A DNA stretch of 64,000 nucleotides. It comes from Paenibacillus sp. BK033 (GTDB taxonomy: Bacteria > Bacillota > Bacilli > Paenibacillales > Paenibacillaceae). The DNA lies in assembly GCF_004345425.1 (NCBI RefSeq), contig NZ_SLVP01000002.1, positions 690,651 through 754,650 on the forward strand, in the 5' to 3' direction. The notes below the pieces were generated by a model. It searched no databases. It was not told the origin of the DNA and saw only the letters and a program-made list of their open reading frames with translations. The position numbers were made by a program, and so were the translations under genes. Positions 1 to 8,736 of this stretch are shown piece by piece (position 1 is the first letter of the stretch; the number at the start of each line of letters is the position of its first letter).

Positions 1-1
1 A

Positions 2-204
2 AATGAATAATCACCAGAATGACCGTTGTTCGGTCATCGTGATGATTCATGCTTCGTAAGCATTAGCTTAATGAATAATCACCAGAATGACCGTTGACCG
101 GTCATCGTGATGATTCATGCTTCGTAAGCATTAGCTTAATGAATAATCACCAGAATGACCGTTGTTCGGTCATCGTGATGATTCATGCTTCGTAAGCATT
201 AGCT
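2..204. repeat. Three direct 68-bp tandem repeats, each with two hairpins
   Basis: Units at 2-69, 70-137 and 138-204 follow each other with no spacer and are nearly identical. Each contains an imperfect dyad (GAATAATCAC...ATGACCG against CGGTCAT..GTGATGATTC) and a perfect small dyad ATGCTT-CGT-AAGCAT. The middle unit differs in the loop of the first dyad (TTGAC instead of TTGTT), so the stem is kept. The array starts at the window edge and may extend further left. No gene overlaps it. Confidence 0.9.
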
Positions 205-283
205 GAATTAAAAACCAAGCTTGTGAACAATACGTAAAGCCATGTAAATGGTTTCATGATTTCTTAATGGAATATAAAGGTAA

Positions 284-325
284 AAAGAAACAGCCCGATT
301 CATTTCAGCCGGGCTGTTTCTTTTC
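284..325 (-). terminator. Rho-independent terminator of the GH87-like gene
   Basis: AAGAAACAGCCCG and CGGGCTGTTTCTT form a 13-bp stem 14 bp beyond the stop codon. The stem is A-rich on one side and T-rich on the other, so it could work in both directions. Confidence 0.8.
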
Positions 326-337
326 GCTGCCTATGGA

Positions 338-3300
338 TCACCAATTATTTCCTGAACCCGTTGCGGTAAAGCTGCTTGACGTATTGGAAAACTTACCGGA
401 CGGCGCGCCGCTGACCGTATTATTGTTAAAGACGGAGCTGCCGGTTGCCGTTCCCCGGATATACACCCCGTAAGTCCCCGAATTGGTTATGGCGTTTGAA
501 GCATACGTGACCGAAATGCTTGGAGCCGGCTCCTCAATAAAAATGCCGCTGTAGACGCTGTCCTGTATGGTATTGCCGGATACGGTAACCGTCAGGTTTT
601 GGGCTTTGCCCGTGTTATTCAGCCAATATGCCCAGATCGCACCGATTTGATAGCCGTAATCCTTATGATAGGAACCCGTCCGAATGAGTACGTTATTCTG
701 CACAGTCAACGTTCCCGTCATCGAAGGAGGATTAAAGTTGGTTCCAAACGATATGCCCGAACCGTTAACCACCGTATCGGTCAGCAGGTTGCCGATCACC
801 TTGTTGTCCTTGCCGCCGTAAATGGCAATGTTATTCGCGAGAGTAGGAATTTGAACCGTATTGTAGCTAAACGTATTATTCGTATCCAAATACGTATCCG
901 ACCACATCGCCAGACCGTCGTCACCGCTGTTGCGGACCGAGTTATTGGTCACCGTTGTATTGGATGTTCCGTAATGAAGATTCAGTCCGTCCGCCCATAC
1001 GTCACGGATTCTGGAATTCGAGATTGTTGCGTTATTCGTCTGGTTCGTCAGCCAGAAGCCTACCTTCGTATGCTCGATCCAGAGGTTCGTCAAAGTGGAA
1101 TTCGTTCCGTTGCCTTCTACGCCGGATACGCCGTTATAATCGTCGCGAATGATATCGTTCGCGCTGATTTTAAAGTCGGAGATCGTGACGTTGCCGCCGC
1201 GAAGGTACAGCCCCGCATAGTTGCCGGACAAAGTCGAGTACCAGATACCCGCGCCTTTCATCGAGACGCCGCTGTCCAGGTAAAGCCTCGTACCGCTGCC
1301 GTTATACCCCGCGCCTTTATTCCCGTTATTCAAGGTAAAAGCACCAGCTGGAAGCCATACGCCTTTATAGGTTCCGCCGGAATTTTTCACCGCATTGATC
1401 GCATTGTTAATGGCTGTTGTATCATCCGCACCGTCATTGGCTACGGCGCCATAGCTGGTAATGGATACGTAATTGGACGGCATCGTAAGCGCGGCCGGAA
1501 TGGCTTCCGTTTCGAACAGATCGATGGTGACATTGGCCGTCGAGGTGAAGTTCAGGTTTGTTGCATTCCGCTGCAGCTTGATAACCGTACCCGCAGGGTA
1601 TTCCTGGTTCAGCACAACCGACACTTCGTCATACAAATGATGCGGAGTAGTTGGCGTGGCATTCGGGTTATTCGACCAGCGGATCTCCCCGCCCTCGGTT
1701 CCCCAAGCCCCATAGTTCCAGCTGTATCTGGACGTCAGATTGATATCTTTGAACAATGCGCCGCCAATGTACATGCTGATGGCCGAGTCAATGCCTGTTC
1801 CTGCCGCGTTATCCGGGATGGAGTAGCGGATCGTTACGCCTTTTGCCGCCTTCGCCAATGTGAACTGCACGTATTGACCGGCTGCCGTAAGCTGCACGGC
1901 TTTGCGGCCGGAAGCTTCCGATGCTAGGCTGCCAAAGGTCGTGTTTGGTCCTATGACCGTTCCCGTATACGATACGGATTCAGCCTCATACGCGTCATAA
2001 GGCATGGTTGCCCCATACGTTCCGGATGGCGGAGGAGTGACCGGAGGCGTCTCTACAATCGCAACGTCGATTTTGTCGATATTCACATTGCCCGTGTCGG
2101 TTGTATCGTATTTGTACATAATGGTGTTGGTGCCCGCATTTAAATTTACGGTATCGGCTTTTGTGCTCCAGGAATCCCAATTCGCCGTTGCCGGAAGGGA
2201 AGTCTGCGTCGCTTTGATTCCATTCGCGTAGAGGCTAAGCGTTTGCGCTGCCGTTGAACCGTTTGCATATTTTAAAGCAACCGTATAGCTGCCTGCTTTG
2301 GTAACGTTTACATGAAAGGTTGCCGAAGCATTGCCTTTATTGCTATCGATAAACCCGCCTGCAAAGCCGGTTCCGCTGTACCCCGCGTGATCCGTTGCAA
2401 CGGATGCACCGCCGGACAATACGGCAGCCTCTGCTTCATAGGTCCCGGCCGGAGAATCGGGCGGAGTTACGGTTCCTCCGCTTCCATACACCTCAAGCTC
2501 AGAAATCTGCCCGCCGGCAGCGCCGGAATTCGCCGTAAAGTTGACTCTGACAGATCTGGCGGATGACGCTGCAAAAGAAACCGTAACCGTATTGCCGGAA
2601 GACGGATTAAACGTGTACGTTTCGGAAGCTGCAACGGTAGTAAAGGTATTGTTATCGGTGCTTGCCGCAACGGAAAAAGTCTGTGTTCTCGTACCCCACG
2701 AAGCCGGAAGCTTGAGGACAACGGAATTCACGCTTTGCGCGCTTCCGAGATCTACGGTAAGCGTGTTTGGATACGAATTCGCTGCGCCCTCGTAATAGGT
2801 GGATGCGTTACCGTCAACGGCATTGGCGGCCCCAAAGCCGGTATAGTTGTTGTTAGAGGAAATTGACTTGTTCAGAGCCAAGTTTGTTCCGGATGGCGCG
2901 GTGCCCGAGGTAGTATCGCTTAGGACGATGTTGTCCAGATTCACGTTGCCGGAATCCGTTGTCTCGAATTTATACGCAATCGTGTTGCTGCCCGAATTCA
3001 AAGACACCGTTTCGGACTGCGTAGACCAGCTGCTCCAGTCAGATGTTGCCGGCAGAGAGATTTGCTTCAGCTTCGTGCCGTTAACATACAAGCTTAAGGT
3101 TTTCGCCGAGCCTGTTCCGTTTGAATATCTTGCGGTAGTCGTATAGCTGCCTGCCGCGCTGGCATTTACCGTAAATGTCGTAGCCGCGTTGCCTTTATTG
3201 GCATCGGTATAACCGCCAACAAAGCCGGAACCTGTATACCCTGTATGGTCGGTTGCGATAACCACGCCTCCGGCACGGGCCGCCGATTCGGCTTCATAGG

Positions 3301-3406
3301 TGGCGGATGCAGCGGACACAAACGCGGAGAAAGGCAACTGACTGATCAATAATGCCAGAGTGAATACGTAAATGAACAACCTGCTGCTTCTTGTCTTTCC
3401 GGGCAT
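338..3406 (-). CDS. Secreted GH87-like alpha-1,3-glucanase/mycodextranase with carbohydrate-binding modules
   Basis: A 1022-residue exported polysaccharide hydrolase. A signal peptide occupies about residues 1-33. It is followed by a CBM35/CBM6-like module (36-163), an F5/8 type C (discoidin) module (172-310), a second CBM35/CBM6-like module (321-450), a beta-sandwich (466-635) and a C-terminal right-handed beta-helix (645-1020). Asp806 (VWADGLN) and Asp829/Asp830 (SGDDGLAMW) match the arrangement of the acidic residues in GH87 alpha-1,3-glucanases of Paenibacillus and Bacillus circulans, which cleave alpha-1,3-glucan of fungal walls and mutan. The start is set by GGAGGT 9 bases upstream. It is monocistronic with its own terminator. 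Mycodextranase activity in the same family, or another beta-helix glycosidase, remains possible. Confidence 0.8.
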   Translation of the reverse strand: MPGKTRSSRLFIYVFTLALLISQLPFSAFVSAASATYEAESAARAGGVVIATDHTGYTGSGFVGGYTDANKGNAATTFTVNASAAGSYTTTARYSNGTGSAKTLSLYVNGTKLKQISLPATSDWSSWSTQSETVSLNSGSNTIAYKFETTDSGNVNLDNIVLSDTTSGTAPSGTNLALNKSISSNNNYTGFGAANAVDGNASTYYEGAANSYPNTLTVDLGSAQSVNSVVLKLPASWGTRTQTFSVAASTDNNTFTTVAASETYTFNPSSGNTVTVSFAASSARSVRVNFTANSGAAGGQISELEVYGSGGTVTPPDSPAGTYEAEAAVLSGGASVATDHAGYSGTGFAGGFIDSNKGNASATFHVNVTKAGSYTVALKYANGSTAAQTLSLYANGIKATQTSLPATANWDSWSTKADTVNLNAGTNTIMYKYDTTDTGNVNIDKIDVAIVETPPVTPPPSGTYGATMPYDAYEAESVSYTGTVIGPNTTFGSLASEASGRKAVQLTAAGQYVQFTLAKAAKGVTIRYSIPDNAAGTGIDSAISMYIGGALFKDINLTSRYSWNYGAWGTEGGEIRWSNNPNATPTTPHHLYDEVSVVLNQEYPAGTVIKLQRNATNLNFTSTANVTIDLFETEAIPAALTMPSNYVSITSYGAVANDGADDTTAINNAINAVKNSGGTYKGVWLPAGAFTLNNGNKGAGYNGSGTRLYLDSGVSMKGAGIWYSTLSGNYAGLYLRGGNVTISDFKISANDIIRDDYNGVSGVEGNGTNSTLTNLWIEHTKVGFWLTNQTNNATISNSRIRDVWADGLNLHYGTSNTTVTNNSVRNSGDDGLAMWSDTYLDTNNTFSYNTVQIPTLANNIAIYGGKDNKVIGNLLTDTVVNGSGISFGTNFNPPSMTGTLTVQNNVLIRTGSYHKDYGYQIGAIWAYWLNNTGKAQNLTVTVSGNTIQDSVYSGIFIEEPAPSISVTYASNAITNSGTYGVYIRGTATGSSVFNNNTVSGAPSGKFSNTSSSFTATGSGNNW

Positions 3407-3560
3407 GAGAATACCTCCAATAGTTTAGGGTCTGAACCGTTAACGAACGCCTCCTCCTTCCCTTGTAGGCTGACTCCATAAGCCATTGTAGAAATCTCCC
3501 CTTGTCCCGGACTACCACGCCAGTGACTTCTAAGGTAAAAATTGTGACCTGGAGAACCGA

Positions 3561-3603
3561 AAAATACCATCCATACGCCAATTCTGCGTGTAGATGGTAT
3601 TTA
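3561..3603 (-). other. Stem-loop with T-run in the leader of the GH87-like gene
   Basis: AAATACCATC (3562-3571) pairs with GATGGTATTT (3593-3602), with further inner pairing. Read towards the GH87-like gene it is followed by TTTTT, like an intrinsic terminator about 155 bp upstream of the start codon. No minus-strand gene ends here, so it may be a leader attenuator. The rest of the 3407-3770 divergent region holds GC-rich leader sequence in which I recognise no known riboswitch. Confidence 0.45.
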
Positions 3604-3770
3604 GGTTTTCGCTATTTCCGAAAAGGGTTCTATTCCCGTCCGTTTAGATCCAGATAAACCTGGCTTTCGCCCGCGAATTATTTTCCATTTGTAATCAAGC
3701 TTACCGCATGTTATTTTCCATTATGGAACATTCGGGCATACGAGCCTCAGACAGAAAGGAAAATTAGCTC

Positions 3771-4454
3771 TTGTCAAAACCTATGCGTTATTGCTTCATC
3801 ATTTTTATTATTCTAGTAGTCGTCGGTACTTTTTCTTATAATCATTTAAATAATAAATGGGAAGATAAGTACAACCATCTAAAAACGCTATATCAACAAA
3901 AAAATGACTCCGGTTACATCTACATCGTGACCCATGCATCATCTGCAATCCCGCTTGCCGAAACGTTAGAGAAAATAAGCGCTTCTAAGGAAGACGAGGA
4001 TCCGGCTAAAATCCAGAACTTAATTTACCAGGCGCAAGACCAGGCTGAAGCTATTAACGAGCAGCTGCTTACCATCATTGAATTTAGCGACGGTTTTTCT
4101 AAGGATTCCGTACCCGAAATTTCCATTAATCAGACGGTTATGACGACGGAAACACAAAAAGACATGTTTATCCTAGCCTTTCAGGCGGATGTATGGATTC
4201 CCCTTCACAACATTAGCTATAATTATTGGAAAACAAAACCGAAATTAATTAATGACGAAACACGCAAGACTTTATCTGCATTAGCGACAGAGCTTCGCGC
4301 ATTGGACCAGACCATAACTGCGTATAAAGACGTTGCAGCCGAGATGGCATTTCGAGAGCAGACGCCATATCCGAAAAGCCCGTTATTAAACCAATTAAAG
4401 CCCCACCTAGAGAAGTTGAAGTCCATTCAAAATAACATGTACAAGCAAAAATGA
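3771..4454 (+). CDS. Membrane-anchored protein of unknown function
   Basis: 227 residues beginning with TTG, chosen because AGAAAGGA lies 10 bases upstream; an in-frame ATG at 3783 is the alternative. Residues 7-24 form one hydrophobic segment after a short basic stretch. The rest is hydrophilic, largely alpha-helical and probably outside the cell, with no catalytic motif that I recognise. It stands alone between two promoters that face away from each other and is closed by a strong terminator. A sensor-like or chemoreceptor ligand-binding fold is conceivable but nothing in the sequence proves it. Confidence 0.7.
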   Translation: MSKPMRYCFIIFIILVVVGTFSYNHLNNKWEDKYNHLKTLYQQKNDSGYIYIVTHASSAIPLAETLEKISASKEDEDPAKIQNLIYQAQDQAEAINEQLLTIIEFSDGFSKDSVPEISINQTVMTTETQKDMFILAFQADVWIPLHNISYNYWKTKPKLINDETRKTLSALATELRALDQTITAYKDVAAEMAFREQTPYPKSPLLNQLKPHLEKLKSIQNNMYKQK

Positions 4455-4481
4455 GGCAGGGGGTTACGACCCCTTGCCTCA
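4452..4481 (+). terminator. Terminator shared by two convergent genes
   Basis: A stem of GAGGCAGGGG with CCCCTTGCCTC starts at the stop codon of the gene ending at 4454 and is followed by ATTCTTT. It lies between that gene and the convergent DUF350 gene. Confidence 0.75.
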
Positions 4482-4485
4482 TTCT

Positions 4486-4887
4486 TTAAATAATCAAGCT
4501 GCTCACCGCAAAGCTTGTTCCTATAAATACGAAGCATAGAAGCGCTCCAATCGCGATATTCCCCTTTTGCAGATGCTCCGAGATTTTGAGCCCCGGCGTT
4601 ACTAGCTCGAAGATCCAATAAGAAGCCACTAGAATGAAGTAACCCACCAGAAACCACAACATCATATTCCATATGGACGTATTCGTGTAAGCCGCAACGC
4701 CAATAATGAATGCCGTGGACAAAAACTTCCCGCCAAACGCGAGTCCAACGGCCATATTCCCTTTCTTTAATTCCTCCAGGTCATTAAACGGCGTCATTAA
4801 ACTAAAGAACAGCATGCCGGCCAATTGCAAAACAATGATGACGACTACGCTTACAACGAGATTAATTACAACGGTCATTGCGCCCAC
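4486..4887 (-). CDS. DUF350 (YjfL-type) integral membrane protein
   Basis: 133 residues with four predicted membrane segments arranged as two repeats of a two-helix unit, each ending near a PF/PG-x5-8-LxKGN motif (LEELKKGNMAVG and SEHLQKGNIAIG). This is the DUF350/YjfL family, found in E. coli near a glutathionylspermidine-synthase-like gene just as here. It is the last gene of a five-gene operon and overlaps the upstream lipoprotein gene by 13 bases; an ATG at 4878 is an alternative start. Function unknown; by context it belongs to the ATP-grasp enzyme pathway. Confidence 0.8.
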   Translation of the reverse strand: MGAMTVVINLVVSVVVIIVLQLAGMLFFSLMTPFNDLEELKKGNMAVGLAFGGKFLSTAFIIGVAAYTNTSIWNMMLWFLVGYFILVASYWIFELVTPGLKISEHLQKGNIAIGALLCFVFIGTSFAVSSLII

Positions 4888-5525
4888 CCCCGAAATTTCG
4901 AATATACCTGATCATAGTCATCATACAAATGAACCTGCTCGATATTTACTTTAACCTTGGATTTCGTTTTTAGAGCCGCATACTTCTCGTCACTGATCGG
5001 CTGCTTCACGACATTGCCGGACGGCAGCGTGATTACGGCGAACTCGCGCGTTTTACCGGCGTTCTCCGTCTTGTATACGCCAATCAAATCGACTTCCGTT
5101 TGAATCGATTCCTTTAAGCTGGCCAAGTCAGCAAGAGCGCTCTTCTCGTCCTTAAAAGATTTCAGCGTATCCCAGGAGGACAGCTTGATCTGGCTGCGTC
5201 TGTCATCGTCCGTCGTTAACATCGCGTCCATGTATTGCAGAATCCACACTTTATCTCCCGTTGCATAATTATTATCATTAGGAAGGAGCGTATTGTCCGG
5301 AATGATAGTCATGTCGCTCCCGACAAGATCGCCAACCTCCTCTTCAACGACCCGATAATCCCACGGCACATTTCTTACAGGATTAACCGGGGCCGAAGAA
5401 GCAACGGCCGTATTCTGCGAATTCGTAAAGGAACTGGTGCTATACACGTAATCCGGATTGTTCGTGCATGAGCCGAGAATAGAGCATAGCATGAGCGCGC
5501 TAGCGACGATCGTGAATTTCTTCAT
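4875..5525 (-). CDS. Lipoprotein of the ATP-grasp/DUF350 operon, unknown function
   Basis: 216 residues with a lipoprotein signal sequence ending in a lipobox-like LGSC (lipidated Cys about residue 20). A Ser/Asn-rich linker follows and then a compact domain of roughly 150 residues. I do not recognise the family with confidence; DUF4247-like proteins occur in similar operons of Bacillales. The start codon overlaps the stop of the upstream synthase gene by 4 bases, so the two are translationally coupled. Probably faces the wall side of the membrane next to the DUF350 protein. Confidence 0.75.
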   Translation of the reverse strand: MKKFTIVASALMLCSILGSCTNNPDYVYSTSSFTNSQNTAVASSAPVNPVRNVPWDYRVVEEEVGDLVGSDMTIIPDNTLLPNDNNYATGDKVWILQYMDAMLTTDDDRRSQIKLSSWDTLKSFKDEKSALADLASLKESIQTEVDLIGVYKTENAGKTREFAVITLPSGNVVKQPISDEKYAALKTKSKVKVNIEQVHLYDDYDQVYSKFRGWAQ

Positions 5526-6733
5526 TGGTTTTCCAACACTCCAATCGGGATAAAATGACTTGAATTGCCGGTAATCGGCCCACCTGCGCGTCCGAGGAGT
5601 CCGGCTGTCTCTCCGTTGATCATAAACATGCCAACCAACAGGTGCAGCTCCCCGGCGGCGGTATGAATGCGGGACAGCCGTGTTCTTTTTTGATACACGA
5701 CGGGAAATAACTCGCTAGTATCAAACGCCTCTTGGTCCTCCAGCTCCAGTTCGCCCGATTGATCAAACATCTTGACGGAACCGCCTTCGCGCCCAAACAT
5801 CGATTTGGATACGAAATCCCCGTCGAATACGGGTTTATTGTAGGTCGGCAGCATATACCGCTCGATGGTTTCGCGTTCTTGACTATCAAATAATACGCCC
5901 AGTTCGTATAATCCCCATGCGGCTGCCTGCAGGCCTTTCGATTGAAGAAGGATGCTATGAACGGAATTGAACAGGTGCAGGTAACCTTTCTCTGCCGCGT
6001 AAGCCAACGCTTCTCCTCCGTCGTCATGCGCCATCCATTCCTTCGGATAAAGAGCGAACATTCTATGAATCGGTTTTCCTTGCCCGTTTTTCAAAATGCC
6101 GTCATCCACCCACAGGTTTAAGCAGTCCTCCAGCTGGAGTTCCAGCCCGCTATGCTTGGCTAATGCCTCTATTGTCCCTGAATCCTCCAAATGCGATCCG
6201 TACGCGACGCACGCAACCGTATCCGGCTGCTCAATCCCCCAAGCGGAAGCGACCAATTCCTTCATTCTCCCGTTAACGTTCGCGATCCCGGCCTGTTCGC
6301 ACAACCACGGCGTTGCAATGGACGCTTCCACATAGCCGGTAGGCGTATCCGCGTTTAACTCCAGCATCTTTATGCTCCCGTCAGGCGAAACGGCATAATC
6401 AAATCTAGCGTATCGGCTGATTACCCCCTTATCGGGCATCGGCAGCAGATCGATTAAATCCCATAATATCGTCGGGATGCCGATCAGCTGATATAAATCA
6501 TGTTTGCCGTGTATGTAGCGCGCGGTTTTGTCCAGAATCAGCCAAAGCTCCCTTGAAGCCCGATCAAGTTCTTCGTAAATTTCCCGGTCCATCCCCACTA
6601 CCTGATCAATCCAGTAGGTTTCCGACTCCAGATCCGCCCAGGCAAATCCCATTTCCTTCAGGATCTCAACCTTGCGAGCCCGGTCAGCATCCGGTTCTCC
6701 GATAACCGTGAATACCTCCGTTGTTGTTGTCAT
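5522..6733 (-). CDS. Glutathionylspermidine-synthase-like ATP-grasp ligase (YjfC/YgiC type)
   Basis: 403 residues, the usual length of the synthetase-only members of the GSP_synth family. Recognisable segments include RYARFDYAVSPDG and the ELNADTPTGYVEAS motif, which in this family lies in the ATP/Mg-binding core. These enzymes form an amide bond using ATP; YgiC/YjfC homologues have no firmly established substrate. The start is supported by GGGAGG 8 bases upstream. It overlaps both neighbours by 4 bases, so it is the catalytic centre of a tightly coupled operon with a Ser/Gly-rich protein, a lipoprotein and DUF350. Confidence 0.88.
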   Translation of the reverse strand: MTTTTEVFTVIGEPDADRARKVEILKEMGFAWADLESETYWIDQVVGMDREIYEELDRASRELWLILDKTARYIHGKHDLYQLIGIPTILWDLIDLLPMPDKGVISRYARFDYAVSPDGSIKMLELNADTPTGYVEASIATPWLCEQAGIANVNGRMKELVASAWGIEQPDTVACVAYGSHLEDSGTIEALAKHSGLELQLEDCLNLWVDDGILKNGQGKPIHRMFALYPKEWMAHDDGGEALAYAAEKGYLHLFNSVHSILLQSKGLQAAAWGLYELGVLFDSQERETIERYMLPTYNKPVFDGDFVSKSMFGREGGSVKMFDQSGELELEDQEAFDTSELFPVVYQKRTRLSRIHTAAGELHLLVGMFMINGETAGLLGRAGGPITGNSSHFIPIGVLENQ

Positions 6734-7431
6734 CCTCCGAATCCTCCCGAAGAAATCGAGCTGGAGTGCGAGCTGGAGGAGCTTGAAGAGGAACTGAATC
6801 CGCTGGATTTGCCGCCAATGCCGCCAGGGGTGGACGAAGTCGAACGACGCGTTACCGAGCCCGTGGAATTGGAGGTCTTAGGCGGTGATACCGTTGAACC
6901 CACAACCGGTTTATTCTGGAATTTCCCGTTGGAATAGCTTTTGGGCTCATAAGGACGGGTGCTGCCATAATAATATGAACGATGGGAAGATGCCCAGGTT
7001 TGCGATGAATAAGAACTGCCGTTGTTGAACAGCAGGTGATACAGCATCAGGTCATCCCAGCCAAAGCCCGACGATTGATGAACAATCGTTGTAGTGCCGC
7101 CGGAACTTCCGCCGGCCGTCACTTGCGGACTCTCTTGCGCGGCTGCTTTGTCCAGCTCTTTATCCGACGGCAGCGGCAGATTCCAGTCAACGGCTGGGTC
7201 ATAATAACGCTTCACGGCCTCGCTTGACCATTCCACCAGCTTGGGACCGGATGTTGCGCTGGTTACCGTTGGGCTTGGGGTTGGGGATTCAGCCGAGCTT
7301 GTTGTTCCGGCATGAGCCGGTACCGCGGCCAAATTCGCCAGCAAAGCGATACCAAGCGAAGTGGAGAGAACCTTCAGAGGAATCCCTTCTTTAATGGCTT
7401 TTAACGAATCCGTTTTTTTTCTTTCTTGCAT
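6730..7431 (-). CDS. Ser/Gly-rich exported or membrane protein with GGFGG tail
   Basis: 233 residues. A hydrophobic segment at about 20-40 ends in AVPAHAG and looks like a signal peptide or anchor. The middle has a stretch of Tyr/Ser-rich sequence, and the C-terminus is a run of Ser with His ending in SSGGFGG. Low-complexity tails ending in GGFGG are typical of YgiB/DUF1190 and of TPM-domain proteins, and E. coli ygiB precedes ygiC, the same pairing as here. I treat it as a functional analogue of YgiB rather than a proven homologue. It has a good AGAGGGGAT ribosome binding site. Confidence 0.75.
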   Translation of the reverse strand: MQERKKTDSLKAIKEGIPLKVLSTSLGIALLANLAAVPAHAGTTSSAESPTPSPTVTSATSGPKLVEWSSEAVKRYYDPAVDWNLPLPSDKELDKAAAQESPQVTAGGSSGGTTTIVHQSSGFGWDDLMLYHLLFNNGSSYSSQTWASSHRSYYYGSTRPYEPKSYSNGKFQNKPVVGSTVSPPKTSNSTGSVTRRSTSSTPGGIGGKSSGFSSSSSSSSSHSSSISSGGFGG

Positions 7432-7451
7432 ATCAAATCCCCTCTTCCCTT

Positions 7452-7655
7452 CTATTTGTTATTCATCTTGACAACCAGGAGCTCCAGCTGGCCGGCGTCC
7501 AGGTTCAGCTTGCCTTCCAGTGTCTGGTACTCCTCGCCATGGACGGTCAAATAGTTGACATGTTCAAGCGTGGCAATCATGGCGGCATCCCACTCCCGCT
7601 CATCCATTTGCCTTAACCCCTGCTCCGAATCTTTTACAAACAGGACTACCCTCAT
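7452..7655 (-). CDS. Small protein, first gene of the ATP-grasp/DUF350 operon
   Basis: 67 residues from the ATG at 7655, which has GAAAGGGGC about 10 bases upstream. An upstream in-frame TTG at 7706 would add 17 residues but has no ribosome binding site; the added sequence nevertheless looks codon-like, so the longer form cannot be excluded. The protein is acidic, with no membrane segment. No family recognised. It is 20 bp upstream of the next gene. Confidence 0.65.
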   Translation of the reverse strand: MRVVLFVKDSEQGLRQMDEREWDAAMIATLEHVNYLTVHGEEYQTLEGKLNLDAGQLELLVVKMNNK

Positions 7656-7751
7656 CCGTTTTTGTGCCCCTTTCAGTTGGATGTTCAATGTATACGACGA
7701 TCGCAAATGGACGTTTCAATTTTTTGGAAGCAAAATATTTACCTCTAAAAC

Positions 7752-7783
7752 AAAAAAAGCACGATCACTTTAAACATGATCGT
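7752..7783 (-). terminator. Terminator-like hairpin in the leader of the ATP-grasp operon
   Basis: ACGATCA (7761-7767) pairs with TGATCGT (7777-7783). Read on the minus strand it is followed by seven T. No minus-strand gene precedes it, since the neighbour at 7987 runs the other way. It may be a leader attenuator or the end of a short untranslated transcript. Confidence 0.55.
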
Positions 7784-7986
7784 CCTCTACTAGCCGTGTC
7801 CGCTTAAAATAGGAATGACTTCCGCATTGTATCATGAAATATTTGGGAAAATAATAGTCCGATTTTACTATTTCCTCTATTTGGAATTGTTGTTTAGTTC
7901 TAAATCATCCTAAAAAATCCGAAACATCTCCAGATGAAAAAACGTTAATAGGGTATGAGAGATTGCTTAGAGACGGAGGGCGTTTA

Positions 7987-8637
7987 ATGATGAAGGAACA
8001 AGCACAGGCCTGTTGTGATTTTACAATCGAGGTTACGGGAGAAGGAGCGGCAACAGCCGTACCCGACCAAACGATCGTAACTCTTGGGGTATCCGGTGAA
8101 AGCGATAGCCTGGGAACGCTTCAAACCGATCAGGCCAAGATCATTGATGCCGTTATTCAAGCCATGCTAGCTCTTGGCGTGCCGCGGGAGAGCATCTCCA
8201 CCGCCCAATATTCGATTGAACCGCAATATGATTTCGTAGACGGAAAACAAATTTTTCGGGGCTATCGAGCGGTGCATCTGCTGCGGATTACCATAGACGG
8301 GGCGAAGGATGCGGGGCGTATCATTGACGCTGCGGTTGCTCAAGGAGCCAATATGGTATCCGATGTAACCTTCCAATCCACCCACGCAGACGAAGCCCGG
8401 CGTAAGGCATTAACGCAGGCCGTTCGCGATGCCGAGGCGAAGGCGCTTGCGATTGCCGCTACGCTTGGCGTCTCCCTCTCTTCCGTCCCTTGCAAGGTTA
8501 CGGAGTCGCCCGTTAACCGATTCGAGCCGATTATGTTCAAAGCCGCTTCGGTTCCCGCCGGCGATGCCGGCACCACCATCGAACCCGGAACCTTAACGTT
8601 CAAAGCATCCGTAAGAGTCTGGTACGTGTACGGCTGA
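7987..8637 (+). CDS. SIMPL-domain (DUF541/YggE-like) protein
   Basis: 216 residues from the ATG at 7987, preceded by GGAGGG; an upstream TTG at 7963 overlaps that site and is rejected. The whole protein is one SIMPL domain: an early beta-strand TVTGEGAA-like segment (here IEVTGEGAATAVPDQ), a central YSIEPQYDF motif, and the DAEAKALAIAATLG helix. YggE relatives are usually periplasmic and linked to oxidative-stress tolerance; this copy has no signal peptide and two adjacent Cys near its start. It is transcribed alone. Confidence 0.85.
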   Translation: MMKEQAQACCDFTIEVTGEGAATAVPDQTIVTLGVSGESDSLGTLQTDQAKIIDAVIQAMLALGVPRESISTAQYSIEPQYDFVDGKQIFRGYRAVHLLRITIDGAKDAGRIIDAAVAQGANMVSDVTFQSTHADEARRKALTQAVRDAEAKALAIAATLGVSLSSVPCKVTESPVNRFEPIMFKAASVPAGDAGTTIEPGTLTFKASVRVWYVYG

Positions 8638-8676
8638 GAAAAAACGGCGGCGCGCACTTTGTACGCACCGCCGTGA
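8638..8676 (-). terminator. Terminator between SIMPL gene and sugar ABC operon
   Basis: ACGGCGGCGCGC pairs with GCACCGCCGT around 8643-8674. The T-run (TTTTTT) lies on the minus-strand side, so it best serves the ABC transporter operon ending at 8737, and may also serve the convergent SIMPL gene. Confidence 0.7.
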
Positions 8677-8736
8677 TTATCGTATTTAATAAATCTTCTT
8701 CATCCGCTCACACGCTTCATCTAGCGAAGGACTTTC

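Noticed and set aside
2..204. CRISPR array
   Set aside because: The units are contiguous, with no unique spacers, and no cas gene is present.
599..1927. Plus-strand open frame of 442 codons inside the GH87-like gene
   Set aside because: It is antisense to a gene with clear domains and signal peptide, has no ribosome binding site, and its Arg/Ile/Val-rich sequence is what a reverse reading of a Thr/Asn/Gly-rich protein gives.
3407..3560. c-di-GMP or c-di-AMP riboswitch before the GH87-like gene
   Set aside because: I compared it with the consensus cores that I remember for GEMM and ydaO RNAs and found no convincing match.
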